Part shown: positions 1-9,769 of the stretch, in pieces
Position numbering within the stretch: position 1 is the first letter of the stretch
How the letters are laid out: each line of letters starts with the position of its first letter
From: Gerris lacustris
Taxonomy: Eukaryota > Arthropoda > Insecta > Hemiptera > Gerridae
Reading direction: 5' to 3'
Length of the DNA: 64,000 nt
NCBI GenBank assembly: GCA_951217055.1
Contig: OX578282.1
Location: 26,069,657 to 26,133,656 of the forward strand
Program-made: the position numbers and the translations under genes
The notes under the pieces: generated by a model
The model's database searches: none
What the model saw: the letters and a program-made list of their open reading frames with translations, nothing else
Told to the model about the DNA's origin: nothing

Positions 1-74
1 AAAACTGTTAATAGTTTTTACACAATAAACAATAAAGTAATATAACGTTAATGTTAATATAACAATAAAGTACA

Positions 75-540
75 TGATAGGATGCGAGGAAGCCATGTGC
101 CACACTAATTGGTATTCTATTTTTTCCCTTCTTTTATTTTAAATCAGTCAAAATTTAAAATATCAATTTAGCAAAATTTAATAAGCAGAGACAGTTGGAA
201 GTAATATGAGGCCATTTAAGGACTACGTTTGACATATCATTCAAACTTTCTTAAAAATTAAATTAAAGATATAGCTGTAACTAAATGTAACACTGTGGAA
301 GCGAAAACGCAAGTGGAAGATAAATTAATAGGTGCAAAAGGTTAAAACCTATATAGTACAAACAATGGGCTAATTATGACCTACTGGTTCACAACAATTT
401 TGAACGGCAGACCGACGATAGACATGGGACCAAAAATGTTCTTGATGTCTGAAACGGATTTTTGTTTTGGTATTTTTGAATTCGTCATACAAAAAAATGT
501 TCATTCTTCGAAACGATCAAGCTAATAAGTACGATTTTGA
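75..540 (+). mobile_element. Family A repeat copy
   Basis: This is a diverged copy of the most abundant repeat in the window. It opens with the terminal module (GATGCGAGGAAGCC then GTGCCACACTAATTGG) and continues into the core with GGGCTAATTATGACC, ACCGACGATAGACA, and GACCAAAAATGTTC. The strand given is the one reading CCAAAAATGTTCC. Positions 1-75 are the inverted counterpart of the AT-rich tail at about 33490-33590. No coding capacity is seen. The family is recognised only by repetition within the window, so its class (SINE-like or TIR-type non-autonomous) is open. Confidence 0.6.
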
Positions 541-545
541 CGCAC

Positions 546-1190
546 GTTAAATTACTGGCAAGAAAAAAAAATGATAAACAATAATTAACACAGAATCTTG
601 AAAAAACGGAAGAAGATTTTGTACACAATTCCCATGTCTTCTTCTTCACATGTAAGAACGAGAAGCATAATAAAGCCCAACATAGAAAATCAAACTAAAT
701 TACTACAATTTATTGGTTTATATAATTTGATCGCAAATAACGATTCTATACTTAAGTTCCGTTGGTTAAAATACATCAAATAAGAAATTTCTTTAAGTGT
801 AGGTTTAGATTTAAATTTAAAGTAAAGCAACTTTGGAGTTGATTGTAAAGTAAAGACAAGTGAGGTGTCTGTAACCTTATATTTAGAGTACTCCCTCGCA
901 GGACCATGGTACCACTGCTTAGTAATTAAGATAAATACTATATTCTGGTATCAGCCAACTGGATTCAAATTTACCAATTTTAACGCCTTTTAGCTTTAAG
1001 ATCATTTTTACTTTTCTCCTAATATACAAGTTATTTTCTTTTACACTCTGTTTTTGTTGCCGAAAAAAAAGATTAAGATAATATCAAAGATTTAGATAAA
1101 GTTTCCTCACGTACTATCAAGTATACTTTAATGATGATATGCTTCTACAACCTATATGATTGCCTAATTTGTTCCCCTCCTTTTCCTTCG
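546..1190. other. Unassigned AT-rich sequence
   Basis: No repeat family, RNA gene or convincing coding stretch was seen here. The 61-codon frame at 598-783 lacks recognisable motifs and is probably chance. Confidence 0.4.
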
Positions 1191-1194
1191 GTAG

Positions 1195-1325
1195 TCACAG
1201 GACCAAAAATGTTCCCTGGTGTCTTGGAATTTTTAAAATTGGAGACCAAATAAAATGTTCCTTCTTGAGGACAATCACATAGCTTCCTTTACCTTTGGTA
1301 AGCCGAAAAGCAATGTCATAGTTCG
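1195..1325 (+). mobile_element. Family A fragment
   Basis: Only the core end of family A is present: GACCAAAAATGTTCCCTGG, then CTTGGAATTTTTAAAAT, and the conserved end resembling TTACCTTTGGTAAGC. The flanks do not extend the match. Confidence 0.6.
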
Positions 1326-1329
1326 CTAT

Positions 1330-1860
1330 AACGTTTTCGTTTTAGATTTTATCCGTTCATAAATTACTGGAAATTTTGAAATAGTCGAAAAAGCAAAGAC
1401 TATAGTTGAAACTTAGTTAAATTAAATGTAATGGTTAGAAATAGAAGATGGAAGAACTAATGTATGCTCTATGTTCCGAACTAAAAATATGGATCCATAT
1501 AAATAAGAGACATAAAATTAAATTAAACAACTAAATTATGAGTTTTGCCGAAGGTAACGAAATTGTGATCATTCGGAAAGAACGAATTTTTTATTTAATT
1601 TTTTCTTTGACGAGGTCGGTATCGACAGAAAATATTTGACAACCCTGTCAGAGTCGATTATTTTAGACTCCCTGGGAATTATTAACTATCATATCTACTA
1701 AATATATTACTTTCATTAATTTTATCTTATTTTATTTTATATCAATTTGTTTTGACAGTGTGACCCTTTCTTTGTTTAATGGTAACTTAATTGTTAATTT
1801 ATTATTATTGTTTTGACAAAGTTATTTAACATGTTATTAATTGTACATAAATATTATTTT
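1330..1860. other. Unassigned AT-rich sequence
   Basis: Nothing recognisable. A direct or inverted relation to the other families was not found. Confidence 0.35.
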
Positions 1861-1864
1861 TTAA

Positions 1865-1975
1865 TATTTAAATAATGTCTCACGATAGATCAGTACGCTG
1901 TGTATTTAGCAACCCATTCTATTTGGGCAGCATCACTGTTATTTATGTAAATAAAGTGTTTCTCTCTTTCTCTCT
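1865..1975 (+). mobile_element. Possible LINE 3-prime end with CT-rich tail
   Basis: This segment has the architecture of the better supported LINE end at 2388-3357. There is a short less AT-rich stretch (GATAGATCAGTACGCTG), then an AATAAA-type signal (GTAAATAAAGTG), then a TTTCTCTCTTTCTCTCT tail. No coding part is recognised upstream, so the call rests on layout only. Confidence 0.3.
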
Positions 1976-2019
1976 CCAAATATACGGGCAGAAATTTGTT
2001 TTAGAAACCAAATTTTTGG

Positions 2020-2330
2020 TCACCAGGGTTTAAAAACTGTTCAATTTGGATGAAATTTAGTTGGTAGGTCGCAATTAGCCCATTACTGGTCCTATCTTAA
2101 TTACAAGTGTGCGTATCCATTCATTTCTCTTTCTCAAGCGCTTAAACTTATGATTTTTATTAAAACCTACTTCTTTAAAAGTTCTCGGTCAATTTTTACT
2201 AAATTTGAATGTTGCGCTTAAAAATAAGTGTGACTCCACTAGGAATCGAAACAGATTCAAATCTCATGTTATCATCCGTCCTATACTAAGACGCAAGGAA
2301 GGTATGTGCCACAAAAAATTTCAGACTATT
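2020..2330 (-). mobile_element. Family A copy, cut by a LINE insertion
   Basis: Read on the minus strand this matches family A: ATTAGCCCATTACTGGTCC on the plus strand corresponds to the GGGCTAATTATGACC region. It then carries the GGAATCGAAAC box and the terminal module (GGAAGGTATGTGCCAC). A LINE fragment is inserted just downstream, at 2388. Confidence 0.5.
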
Positions 2331-2387
2331 TAAATCGTATTAGTTTCTGTTCTCTTAAGCTTTTTTTTTAAATATTTTTGAACAAAA
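2331..2387. repeat. Left target-site duplication of LINE insertion
   Basis: The sequence starting TAAATCGTATTAGTTTCT and ending ATATTTTTGAACAAAA recurs at 3358-3409 with a few substitutions and indels. The two copies flank the LINE end exactly, so they are read as a target-site duplication of about 52-57 bp. Confidence 0.7.
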
Positions 2388-3357
2388 TATTTTTCTTGCC
2401 TTCGGCCTAACGCAAAACTTTAATAGAGAAAATATTAAGGAATGGCCTTGCCTGCACAGACAAGTTATCCAGGCAGTGACAAAAGAAGAAAAGGAAAAGG
2501 CGATTGTAATGGCAAAGGAATCAGTGGCTCATAAATGGTACAAAATTCTTGACCATCATCTCACGGCCAGAGAGAGCTACATAAAAGATAGCAATGGTAT
2601 GGACCAAATTTGCTGGATCATAAAAATAAGGACGGAAATGCTAAACCTTAATTTCAAACCATGGAATAATGAAGAAGAGAACCAGTGCTCGATATGCAAC
2701 TTAAAGAAGATTGAAGACATGTTCCATTTTGTATCTGAATGCCCGGTTTACAAGAGCACTAGAATACGCTATTTTCAAACAACGCAACTCACACCAGAGC
2801 AGTTTATATTAATCCTGAATGGTCAAGACAATTGGAGAAACATCGTCAAATTCTGTAAAGAAGCTCTCAAGTACAGAAAATTAATTATTTCAGAATATAA
2901 ATAGTAACTACTACGTTAATGTGTGTATATGTTGTTAATCATTAATCATTAATTATTTTATTTATTTATTGGCTATATCTTTGTTTTTGTTTTTGTATTG
3001 TAATTGTTAATTTTTAAGAATTTTTACAAGTAATCAATAGTTTTATTTTTTTGTTTAATGATAACATAACTAATAATAAAAAATGAAAAATAAATAAATA
3101 TTAATAATAATAATAATAAATTATTTAATTAATTAAAGCAATAAATAAAATAAACAAATAAAATTAAATAATAAATGATATATTAGTATTATTTTATTTG
3201 TAAGCAAGCGTAAATATGTCGGAATGAAATGTTATAATATGAGGCCGACCCCATTAGAAGGCGACAAGCCAGTGATGTGCCATGTTAAGTATGTTTATAT
3301 TGTTTTCAATTTATTATTCAAAATAAACATGTTTTCTTTCTTTTCTTTCTTTCTTTC
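2388..3357 (+). mobile_element. 5-prime-truncated non-LTR retrotransposon (LINE)
   Basis: About 970 bp lie between two long direct repeats. The order is a coding 3-prime end (2389-2904), an AT-rich 3-prime UTR, a less AT-rich block (GACCCCATTAGAAGGCGAC), an AATAAA-like signal near 3320, and a pyrimidine tail of CTTT repeats ending at 3357. Truncation at the 5-prime end with a low-complexity 3-prime tail is the usual result of target-primed reverse transcription. Confidence 0.75.
2389..2904 (+). pseudogene. LINE ORF2 C-terminal fragment with CCHC motif
   Basis: The reading frame is open from the insertion junction to a TAG stop at 2902-2904, about 170 codons. No ATG start is expected, because this is a truncated copy. 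The frame ends in a zinc-knuckle-like motif, Cys-x2-Cys-x9-His-x4-Cys, within QCSICNLKKIEDMFHFV and SECPVYKS. This is typical of the C-terminal tail that follows the reverse transcriptase in several arthropod LINE clades. The reverse transcriptase and endonuclease domains are missing. The frame is uninterrupted, which suggests a fairly recent insertion. The clade cannot be assigned from this piece. Confidence 0.7.
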
Positions 3358-3409
3358 TAAATCGTATTAGTTTCTATTCTTAAGCTTTTTTAAATATTTT
3401 TGAACAAAA
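3358..3409. repeat. Right target-site duplication of LINE insertion
   Basis: Second copy of the direct repeat at 2331-2387. It begins directly after the CTTT tail of the LINE. Confidence 0.7.
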
Positions 3410-4595
3410 AATTATACAAAACTTATTAATAACGGGCTCAGATTATCTTGTAGAAGATGAAAATCGAACAAAAATTCTCATGTAAATCCAATCCTAATAA
3501 ATTATAAAAAGTTTTATCTTACCCCAACATGATTATTTATGTTAAATTTAGACCGAAATTTGGGTAAAATGTAAATCATAACAAAATCACACATATATTA
3601 AAATATTCATCACCAGTTATAATTTAAAGAGCTTCCAGTTGACCATTTTAAGGTATCGAATTGCTTACAAAATACTTAATTTTATTAATAACCACCAATT
3701 AATTTTTTAATAATTGATCAATATAACAGCGTTTTCTCATGAAATATTTATTTCAACTCCATTTAAAGTTCTAAAACAAGTGAAATGTTACAAGTGTAGT
3801 ACAAAAATAGCATCATGGCTTATTAACTATTAAATAACGCTTATTAAGCCTTATTATAACGTTCAGCTTACTTATTAATTTCAATATTTAACTATAACCT
3901 ACTCTGCTTACACTGTTACATCCACCCTAAGGCAACCAACTACAAAGCACTACAAAAATAAAAAAAATCTAAAAGTAAAAAATAGACGGAGGTTGAACAG
4001 AATTAAAGAGCAGACCAGCAAATAACCGGTGTTTAAAACTAAACATTTCTTTTCCCCTAAAATACAGGAATTTGGTGCGTCCAAAACTCTAGTTTGACGT
4101 AATCGATTTTCCACTTTTTTTTTACAGGAAGCAAAAATTATTTAATGTTAAAGCATTGACACGATCAATCTTGACGTAGAGTTAATTTCTTCCAAAATTT
4201 ATTCCACCAAGGTATTAATTTAGATTTCTTTGTCATTTACCTTATTCAAACATTTTATTGATTTAAAAATAGATTTGAACACACCGATTCTACGGTGTAG
4301 GCTTCGTCAGCTAAAGTATAATAATAATAGATCTTTCGGAGGAGACAAGATCAGGGGCTTTGAAAATCTCAACATTTTGAACGCATGCAAAGATAATTCC
4401 TAGATAGTTTGCTCATAATGCGATTCATTAACTGAGTTATTAGGTTGATTATATTTTAAAGGAATGAATTTGAACAGGTTATTAGACTGTTTTAGATTTA
4501 GGAAATTCAACTATTTTTTTAATGTAAAAAAGATTAGTTTTTTTTTTAAATTTAAGTTCCCAGCGAGGTAACATTTATTTCTATTCAATAATAAA
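3410..4595. other. Unassigned AT-rich sequence
   Basis: No recognisable gene or repeat was found. Base composition is like the rest of the window. Confidence 0.35.
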
Positions 4596-4599
4596 CGTA

Positions 4600-4935
4600 C
4601 GCAGAGGGTTCAAATTAATGTGGGAGCATCTGTGGACTGCTTTCAAAAAACCATCGAAATTCTATCAAAACCGAATGAGTACTTTTAAAATTATAGGTTT
4701 ATATAAATAGTCTGCAATTAAGTGTGGTAGCTTCCTAGCGTCCTGCGTCCTATTTTTGGATGAATAATAGTGATCTCACTGGGAATTGAAAGTGGTTGTT
4801 TCGATTCCCAGTAGTGGCACATTTATATTTATTCAATATTAAAATTGTACAGCCGGATAAAACAATTCTCTGCCAATTAGTGTGGCACATATAGCTTCCT
4901 CGCGTCCTATTTCGTGAAATAGGTGATTTTATGTT
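4600..4935 (+). mobile_element. Family A copy with two terminal modules
   Basis: A core piece (CGTACGCAGAGGGTTCAAA) is followed by two versions of the terminal module. One is degenerate near 4715 and one is good at 4875-4910 (CCAATTAGTGTGGCACATA). Between them lies an inverted repeat, CACTGGGAATTGAAA with TTTCGATTCCCAGT, that recurs near 36300. Confidence 0.55.
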
Positions 4936-5590
4936 TTTTTTTTATACAAATTCTTTATTGGCATAAGTAACAAAAAATTATTTGTGTTTACCGGAGCCAT
5001 AATGTTATTTTGAGAGGGGTTATTTTGTGCCTATTTTTAATTTTTATATTTTTTAAAGGATTGGAGCTTTTTAATCAAATTTGTGGAAGGGTGTAATGGA
5101 CAATTTTGGAGTATGTATTTTTATTTTATTTTATTTTTTTAAACGGAAGATTTTGATTGGATTTTTTTTAGGGTTTTTTGCAGGTATATTTAAACGGGTA
5201 TCATAGGCAGTCTGTGGACTGACTTAAGAGTGGACACACCTGGCATTTTCCTAGTAAATTGAGGGAAACACAGAAAACCTCAATTAGGTTGGGCGGACCA
5301 GAGTCCTTCCTAAATTCTTCCTATACTTTCCCTAAGTAATTTTTATTTATTGATTTATTTTTATTTCGTTTGTCGATTTCTGTTGGTGAGTGGTCTCCAG
5401 ATTTTATAATTTTAGGCTAAGGGGAGTAATTTATATCTTTTACAAATTTTAGTGTAAGTGTAATATTTTTTAATTTTAAGAAAAGTATGGCCTTGATTTT
5501 TTCTTTTCCATCTTGAAATTTTTGTGCTTTTAAAATCTATTATTATCCAAGTTAATTAATTTTCCCCCTGTTTTTTTAAATATTTCAAAA
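4936..5590. other. Unassigned T-rich sequence
   Basis: No family match or coding signal was seen. Confidence 0.35.
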
Positions 5591-6140
5591 TTATTTTGAT
5601 TTTTTACAAGTATTAAAGGAAATATAAACCAGGTGTCACGGGTATAAATGTAGCAAAATTTAAAGAGGGCAGACGGTTGAAATTTAACACCAACGAAATT
5701 TCAATAAAATCGGACGAATAGTTTTTACGATTGAGCGACAGACTGACAGACAAACACGAAACCAAAAATGTTCCCTGATGTCTGAAATGGATAACTGGAT
5801 TGGAATTTTTGAAATATGGGACCTACAAATGTTTTGTTCTTTAGAACGATCACGTAGTTTCCGTTACCTTCGGTAAGCTCAGAAGCAATATTGTTGGACT
5901 AACAGTGGGCAGACTAAGCATGACCTACAATCCAAATTTCATTAAAATCGATCAAGTAGTTATTAAAATATGGTGGTTCGCTTTAAAATATTAAATGACA
6001 AACATAAGAATTTTTTAATTCAGAGATAAAATATATGTCGTTCTTCAAAATGATCATAAGGCTTCTCCTACCTACAGTGTGCTCGGAAGTAATAAGTAGA
6101 GACATTTTTAAAAAAAATCTTGAACCGAATAAACCTTAAT
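5590..6140 (+). mobile_element. Family A copy
   Basis: It contains the core landmarks in order: AAAGAGGGCAGACGGTTGAA, AAAATCGGACGAATAG, GACTGACAGACAAACACGAA, CCAAAAATGTTCCCTGATG, and a TTACCTTCGGTAAGC end near 5870. A partial second unit, with GGGCAGACTAAGCATGACC, follows to about 6100, so this may be a head-to-tail pair. Confidence 0.65.
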
Positions 6141-6144
6141 ATTA

Positions 6145-7080
6145 CAAAATTTGAACACAGAACTCACAGAAGAAATTATAAACGTCGAAAAAATAGGTTA
6201 TCTTCGATTACTTCAACTCCTTATTCCTTCATTTTAATCTTATTTGCTTTGTAAGTGAACGAAGTTTAATCACAGCAAAATAAATCTTCCGCTCTTCTTT
6301 ATCTTATTTTTCATTTAAATTTAATGATAGATCCTACTTGAATTACTAGCAAGAATATTCTAGAAGCATCGAACTTGTTGTAAGCCCTAAATGAACGGGG
6401 AGTCGATTTATTGAAAGTCTGTTTAAGGTTAAGTAATTCCTGTTTTAAATTAAAGCTTCTTCTACTTTTTTTATTTTCTATCTAGTATCGAGTTATATTT
6501 TCATTAAAACATAACATAAACCTCTAGTTAATTGCCAGTTGTAAGATCGTACTGTTAGTAAATACATAATACTTGCGTTTAAATTAATCTAACTAAAGTA
6601 TGCATTTAAGAAAGAATTTATCAAGTTATACTTAATATGGTTGAAAGGAAGGATTGAGAAAATTGCATACTAGAAGCAGTTTCTTATTATTACATACTAT
6701 AAGGAATTATACATTTCAGTTAAGATCTTAAAATCCAAAGGTTAAATTGTAAAGTTTATGTACTTTAATTTAAACAAATTAAGCTTAATCTTTGGAAATA
6801 TGGCATTCATAACATAAAGAATATTTGTTAACATCAAGAATCATGAAATGCAATCAAGTCTATAATTGATATAAAATGCAATATACTGTGTGTGGATTGA
6901 GTGCTAAATAACAAAAAATTCACCGAGTTAAAATTTGAGACTCATCAGGGCATCAGTTCTAGTTCTGGTGGTCTTAAACTAAGAAGTTGAGAAAATTAGT
7001 CCAATTAATTAAGACAGGGTGCTGTTACAATGAATTCTCAAAAATTATCTAGAGAAAAGGACACTTGTTTTTAAAATCAA
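6145..7080. other. Unassigned AT-rich sequence
   Basis: No gene, RNA or repeat family was recognised in this stretch. Confidence 0.35.
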
Positions 7081-7084
7081 AAAT

Positions 7085-7222
7085 ATTTATGCATGGATAC
7101 ATGAACATGTATGCAAATTTTGTAAAAATCGGCCCAGTCGTTTAGCCTTCATGTATCTGCACAGACGACAGACAGACATCTTTTAAAAACCACTTTTTTG
7201 GACTCAGAGGCTCGGAACGTGT
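7085..7222 (+). mobile_element. Family B fragment
   Basis: Matches the middle of family B: AACATGTATGCAAATTTTGT, AAATCGGCCCAGTCGTTTAG, CTGCACAGACGACAGACAGA, and TTTTTTGGACTCAGAGG. The head and tail are absent. Confidence 0.6.
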
Positions 7223-7439
7223 AAATTTAATTAATTTAATATTAACATAAGTTATTCATATAACTTATGTTAGATTAGTAAGTTAGAGAATGAGAGAATA
7301 AAGGGAATTATTTAAATTAATAAATATACATAAATATTTAAATGATTATTTTAAATGTAAAACGAGGATATACAAGTCTCTTTTCCCACAGAATCTATTA
7401 AGCGCCATTACAATACTATATATACATATAAAAACAAAA

Positions 7440-8040
7440 ACGGCCCAAGACAACTCAGACAAACTTTCTCATATATGCGAGTTCATAATTACTTAGCTCA
7501 GTGATTTCCATTTATTAGTTTTCTTATGCACATTTAACTATAATTGAATATTTCATCCAAATTTATCATAAAAATAACTTCTCCTGGGCGGGGAATAGAA
7601 CCCGCCTCGCCATCCGCGTTTTAAGCTATTTTCTCAGGAACCAGATTTTTCCCGGGAAAACGGCTTATAATGTTAGATTCGTATTTAAATGGACTACATT
7701 TTAGAATTTTTTAATCAAAATCGTCGGAACCGTTTTAGACAAATATTTTTTTTTTATGTTTTGTCAGAGTTTGTGGGCGGTAGAGCCCCCAAATTTGGAC
7801 CAAAAATTAATTTTTCCATTTCGCCACGGGGTATGATTTTTTTGAACATGTATACCCAATTTCGTCAAAATCGGCCCAGTAGTTTAGGCTCCAGGCGTCT
7901 GCACAGACGACAGGTAGACATTTTTTAAAAACAACTTTTTTGGACTCAAGGGACCTCAAAACGTGTAAATCAATCAAAATCTCATAATCGAATTTTACGC
8001 CATCACAATAATTTCTCTTTATATTTGAAAATAAAAAAAT
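7440..8040 (+). mobile_element. Family B SINE-like element
   Basis: A near full-length copy. It starts with CCCAAGACAACTCAGACAAA. An antisense tRNA-like segment follows at about 7582-7635 (CTGGGCGGGGAATAGAACCC). Then come the ACATGTATACCCAATTTCG block, the GGCTCCAGGCGTCTGCACAG block, and a tail near ATCACAATAATTTCTC followed by an A-rich end. The same layout is seen reversed at 9892-10507. The open frames on both strands across this element are by-products of the repeat. Confidence 0.65.
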
Positions 8041-9068
8041 CAGGCGCGCTGAGCGTCTCCGAACTTTGCCTTTCCAAATAATTGCAAAATGGCGGCATAT
8101 ATTATGTTGTAATATGAAGATGAAGGACTTGTTTATCTTATAGAAAGGTATAATTAGTGCGAATTTCAGCTCAATCTGCGAAATAGTTCTAAATAAAAAT
8201 TTACCATTAAATTTTCTAAGTTCAGAAGTTAATATTTTCAATTAGGTGACAGATACTCAAACGAAATTTATAGGAAATGTTTATCTTATAAAGAGAATTG
8301 GTGCAAATTTCAGCTCAATCAGGAAAATATTTTATTTCTTCCCAATTTCTGATGATTCAGATAAATGGGGTAATGATGTCACAAATTTATGATTTTCCAG
8401 GCAGCAAAACTACATGTAAGGACTGATTTTTGTAACAAGTTTAAGAAAAACTATCTAGCTTAAAAACGTTTGGGAGTTATGCGTGACTCAGACAGACAAA
8501 CAGACAGACATCCAGCTAATAATCACTCAAATATTCTTTAAAACACTCAAAAAGGATAATTCCGTTAAAATCTCAGTTTCGGATTTTTTGGGTGAAAACA
8601 ATATGTTTCCTTTAGGGGCACTTTTTTACTTTAGTACCCCCCTTGGTTATAAACAATAGTCTGGCCTACAAAAGTCTCAAAGATTTGTGTGTTGGTCTCC
8701 CCAAGACATTGAGACTCCTGTGGCAGTTTTATTACGCTATTTTAAGATATTGTCTTATCATATGTAAGACTGAATCTTTTACCAAAATCTGAAGTACAAT
8801 GATTTCTACAGTTTTCTTATCGTATATTTAATATTCCTTTGTCTTAATAATTAGAATAAGGGATGTTAACACATTTATATACACACAAGTGTGGCATTCC
8901 TTTGTCCCAAGGTATATTGGACTAAATACCCCTTTGTCTTAATAGAAATTTACATGAGAAATACATACAACTCTGTTATTGTTTCTTTGTCCAAGTAACT
9001 ATTAAGACAAAGGGATATGGGGGAGTGCTAAAGTAAAAAAGTACCCATTTAGGCAAGGAAAAGTAAAA
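8041..9068 (+). mobile_element. Diverged family D-like element (D2), interrupted
   Basis: It shares landmarks with the 5S-headed D elements: GCAAAATGGCGGC, GCGAATTTCAGCTCAAT, GATTTTCCAGGCAGCAAAAC, GGACTGATTTTTGTAACAAG, and GGATAATTCCGTTAAAATCT. Its tail is GTGAAAACAATATGTTTCC plus CAAGGAAAAGTAAAA. The two halves of the tail hairpin are separated by a 431-bp insertion at 8617-9047. No 5S-like head is visible, and the element abuts the family B copy. Confidence 0.55.
8617..9047. mobile_element. TIR element (MITE) in the tail of D2
   Basis: The ends form an inverted repeat. The left end is GGCACTTTTTTACTTTAGTA followed by six Cs. The right end is GGGGGAGTGCTAAAGT followed by AAAAAAGTACCCA. TTTAGG occurs on both sides, at 8611-8616 and 9048-9053, and is a candidate 6-bp duplication. 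The interior carries repeated CCTTTGTCTTAAT and its reverse complement ATTAAGACAAAGGG near the right end. There is no coding capacity. The exact boundary is ambiguous by a few bases because of the G runs. Confidence 0.6.
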
Positions 9069-9069
9069 C

Positions 9070-9765
9070 GTAGAATTGTGGAAGAAAAATAAAAATGTAA
9101 GAATGAATATGGGGGCATTTTAAGAAGTGTTTCAGAGCCATCACATAGACAAAATGTGTTGCAACAAAAATAAAAATACTAAAAAAACAGACCTGAAAAC
9201 TAGTTTTTACTCAAATTAAAGGGTTCGAAAAGTATTGATACAGAGTGTTAATTAAAGTCAAAATAACCCCTATTTTCTATGACTTGAGGTCAAATTGCAA
9301 TATAATGAGTGTTTATTTTAATGACTACGTGCTGATGCAATGTGTAAATCTTCAGAAACGTCGTCTTCTAAACGCTACTAAGCGATTATTTAATTTTCAT
9401 TTTACGAAACACCAGATTTATAATACCGCAACAGGTGCTTCCAAGACCAAAAAGCAGGATAAAAAGATTTTTAATTTTAAAAGATTCCTTCGAAAAAATT
9501 GTATATAATTGAAATAAGTAGATATTCAATGAAAACTTAAAGATTAGTAAGAAAAAAATCTTCCTTTATACTAAAGGAACGAAATAAAATTACGTTTTTA
9601 ATTTAATAAACGCATGAAGAACTCCCAAGGAATAACTACTCATACAATATAAATATACCCTATAGATTGAAGCACATTAGACCCGGATTTTGTTTAAGGC
9701 GGAATTAAATACGTTTGCACTTACTAGATCAGCCCACAACGGCAAAATGGTAAAAATAGGTTCCA
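9070..9765. other. Unassigned sequence
   Basis: No family match. The 87-codon frame at 9245-9508 shows no recognised motif. It is left unannotated as a gene. Confidence 0.35.
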
Positions 9766-9769
9766 TATG

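Noticed and set aside
7807..8241. 144-codon minus-strand frame
   Set aside because: It spans the junction of a family B and a family D-like repeat, and matching frames recur in other B copies in either direction.
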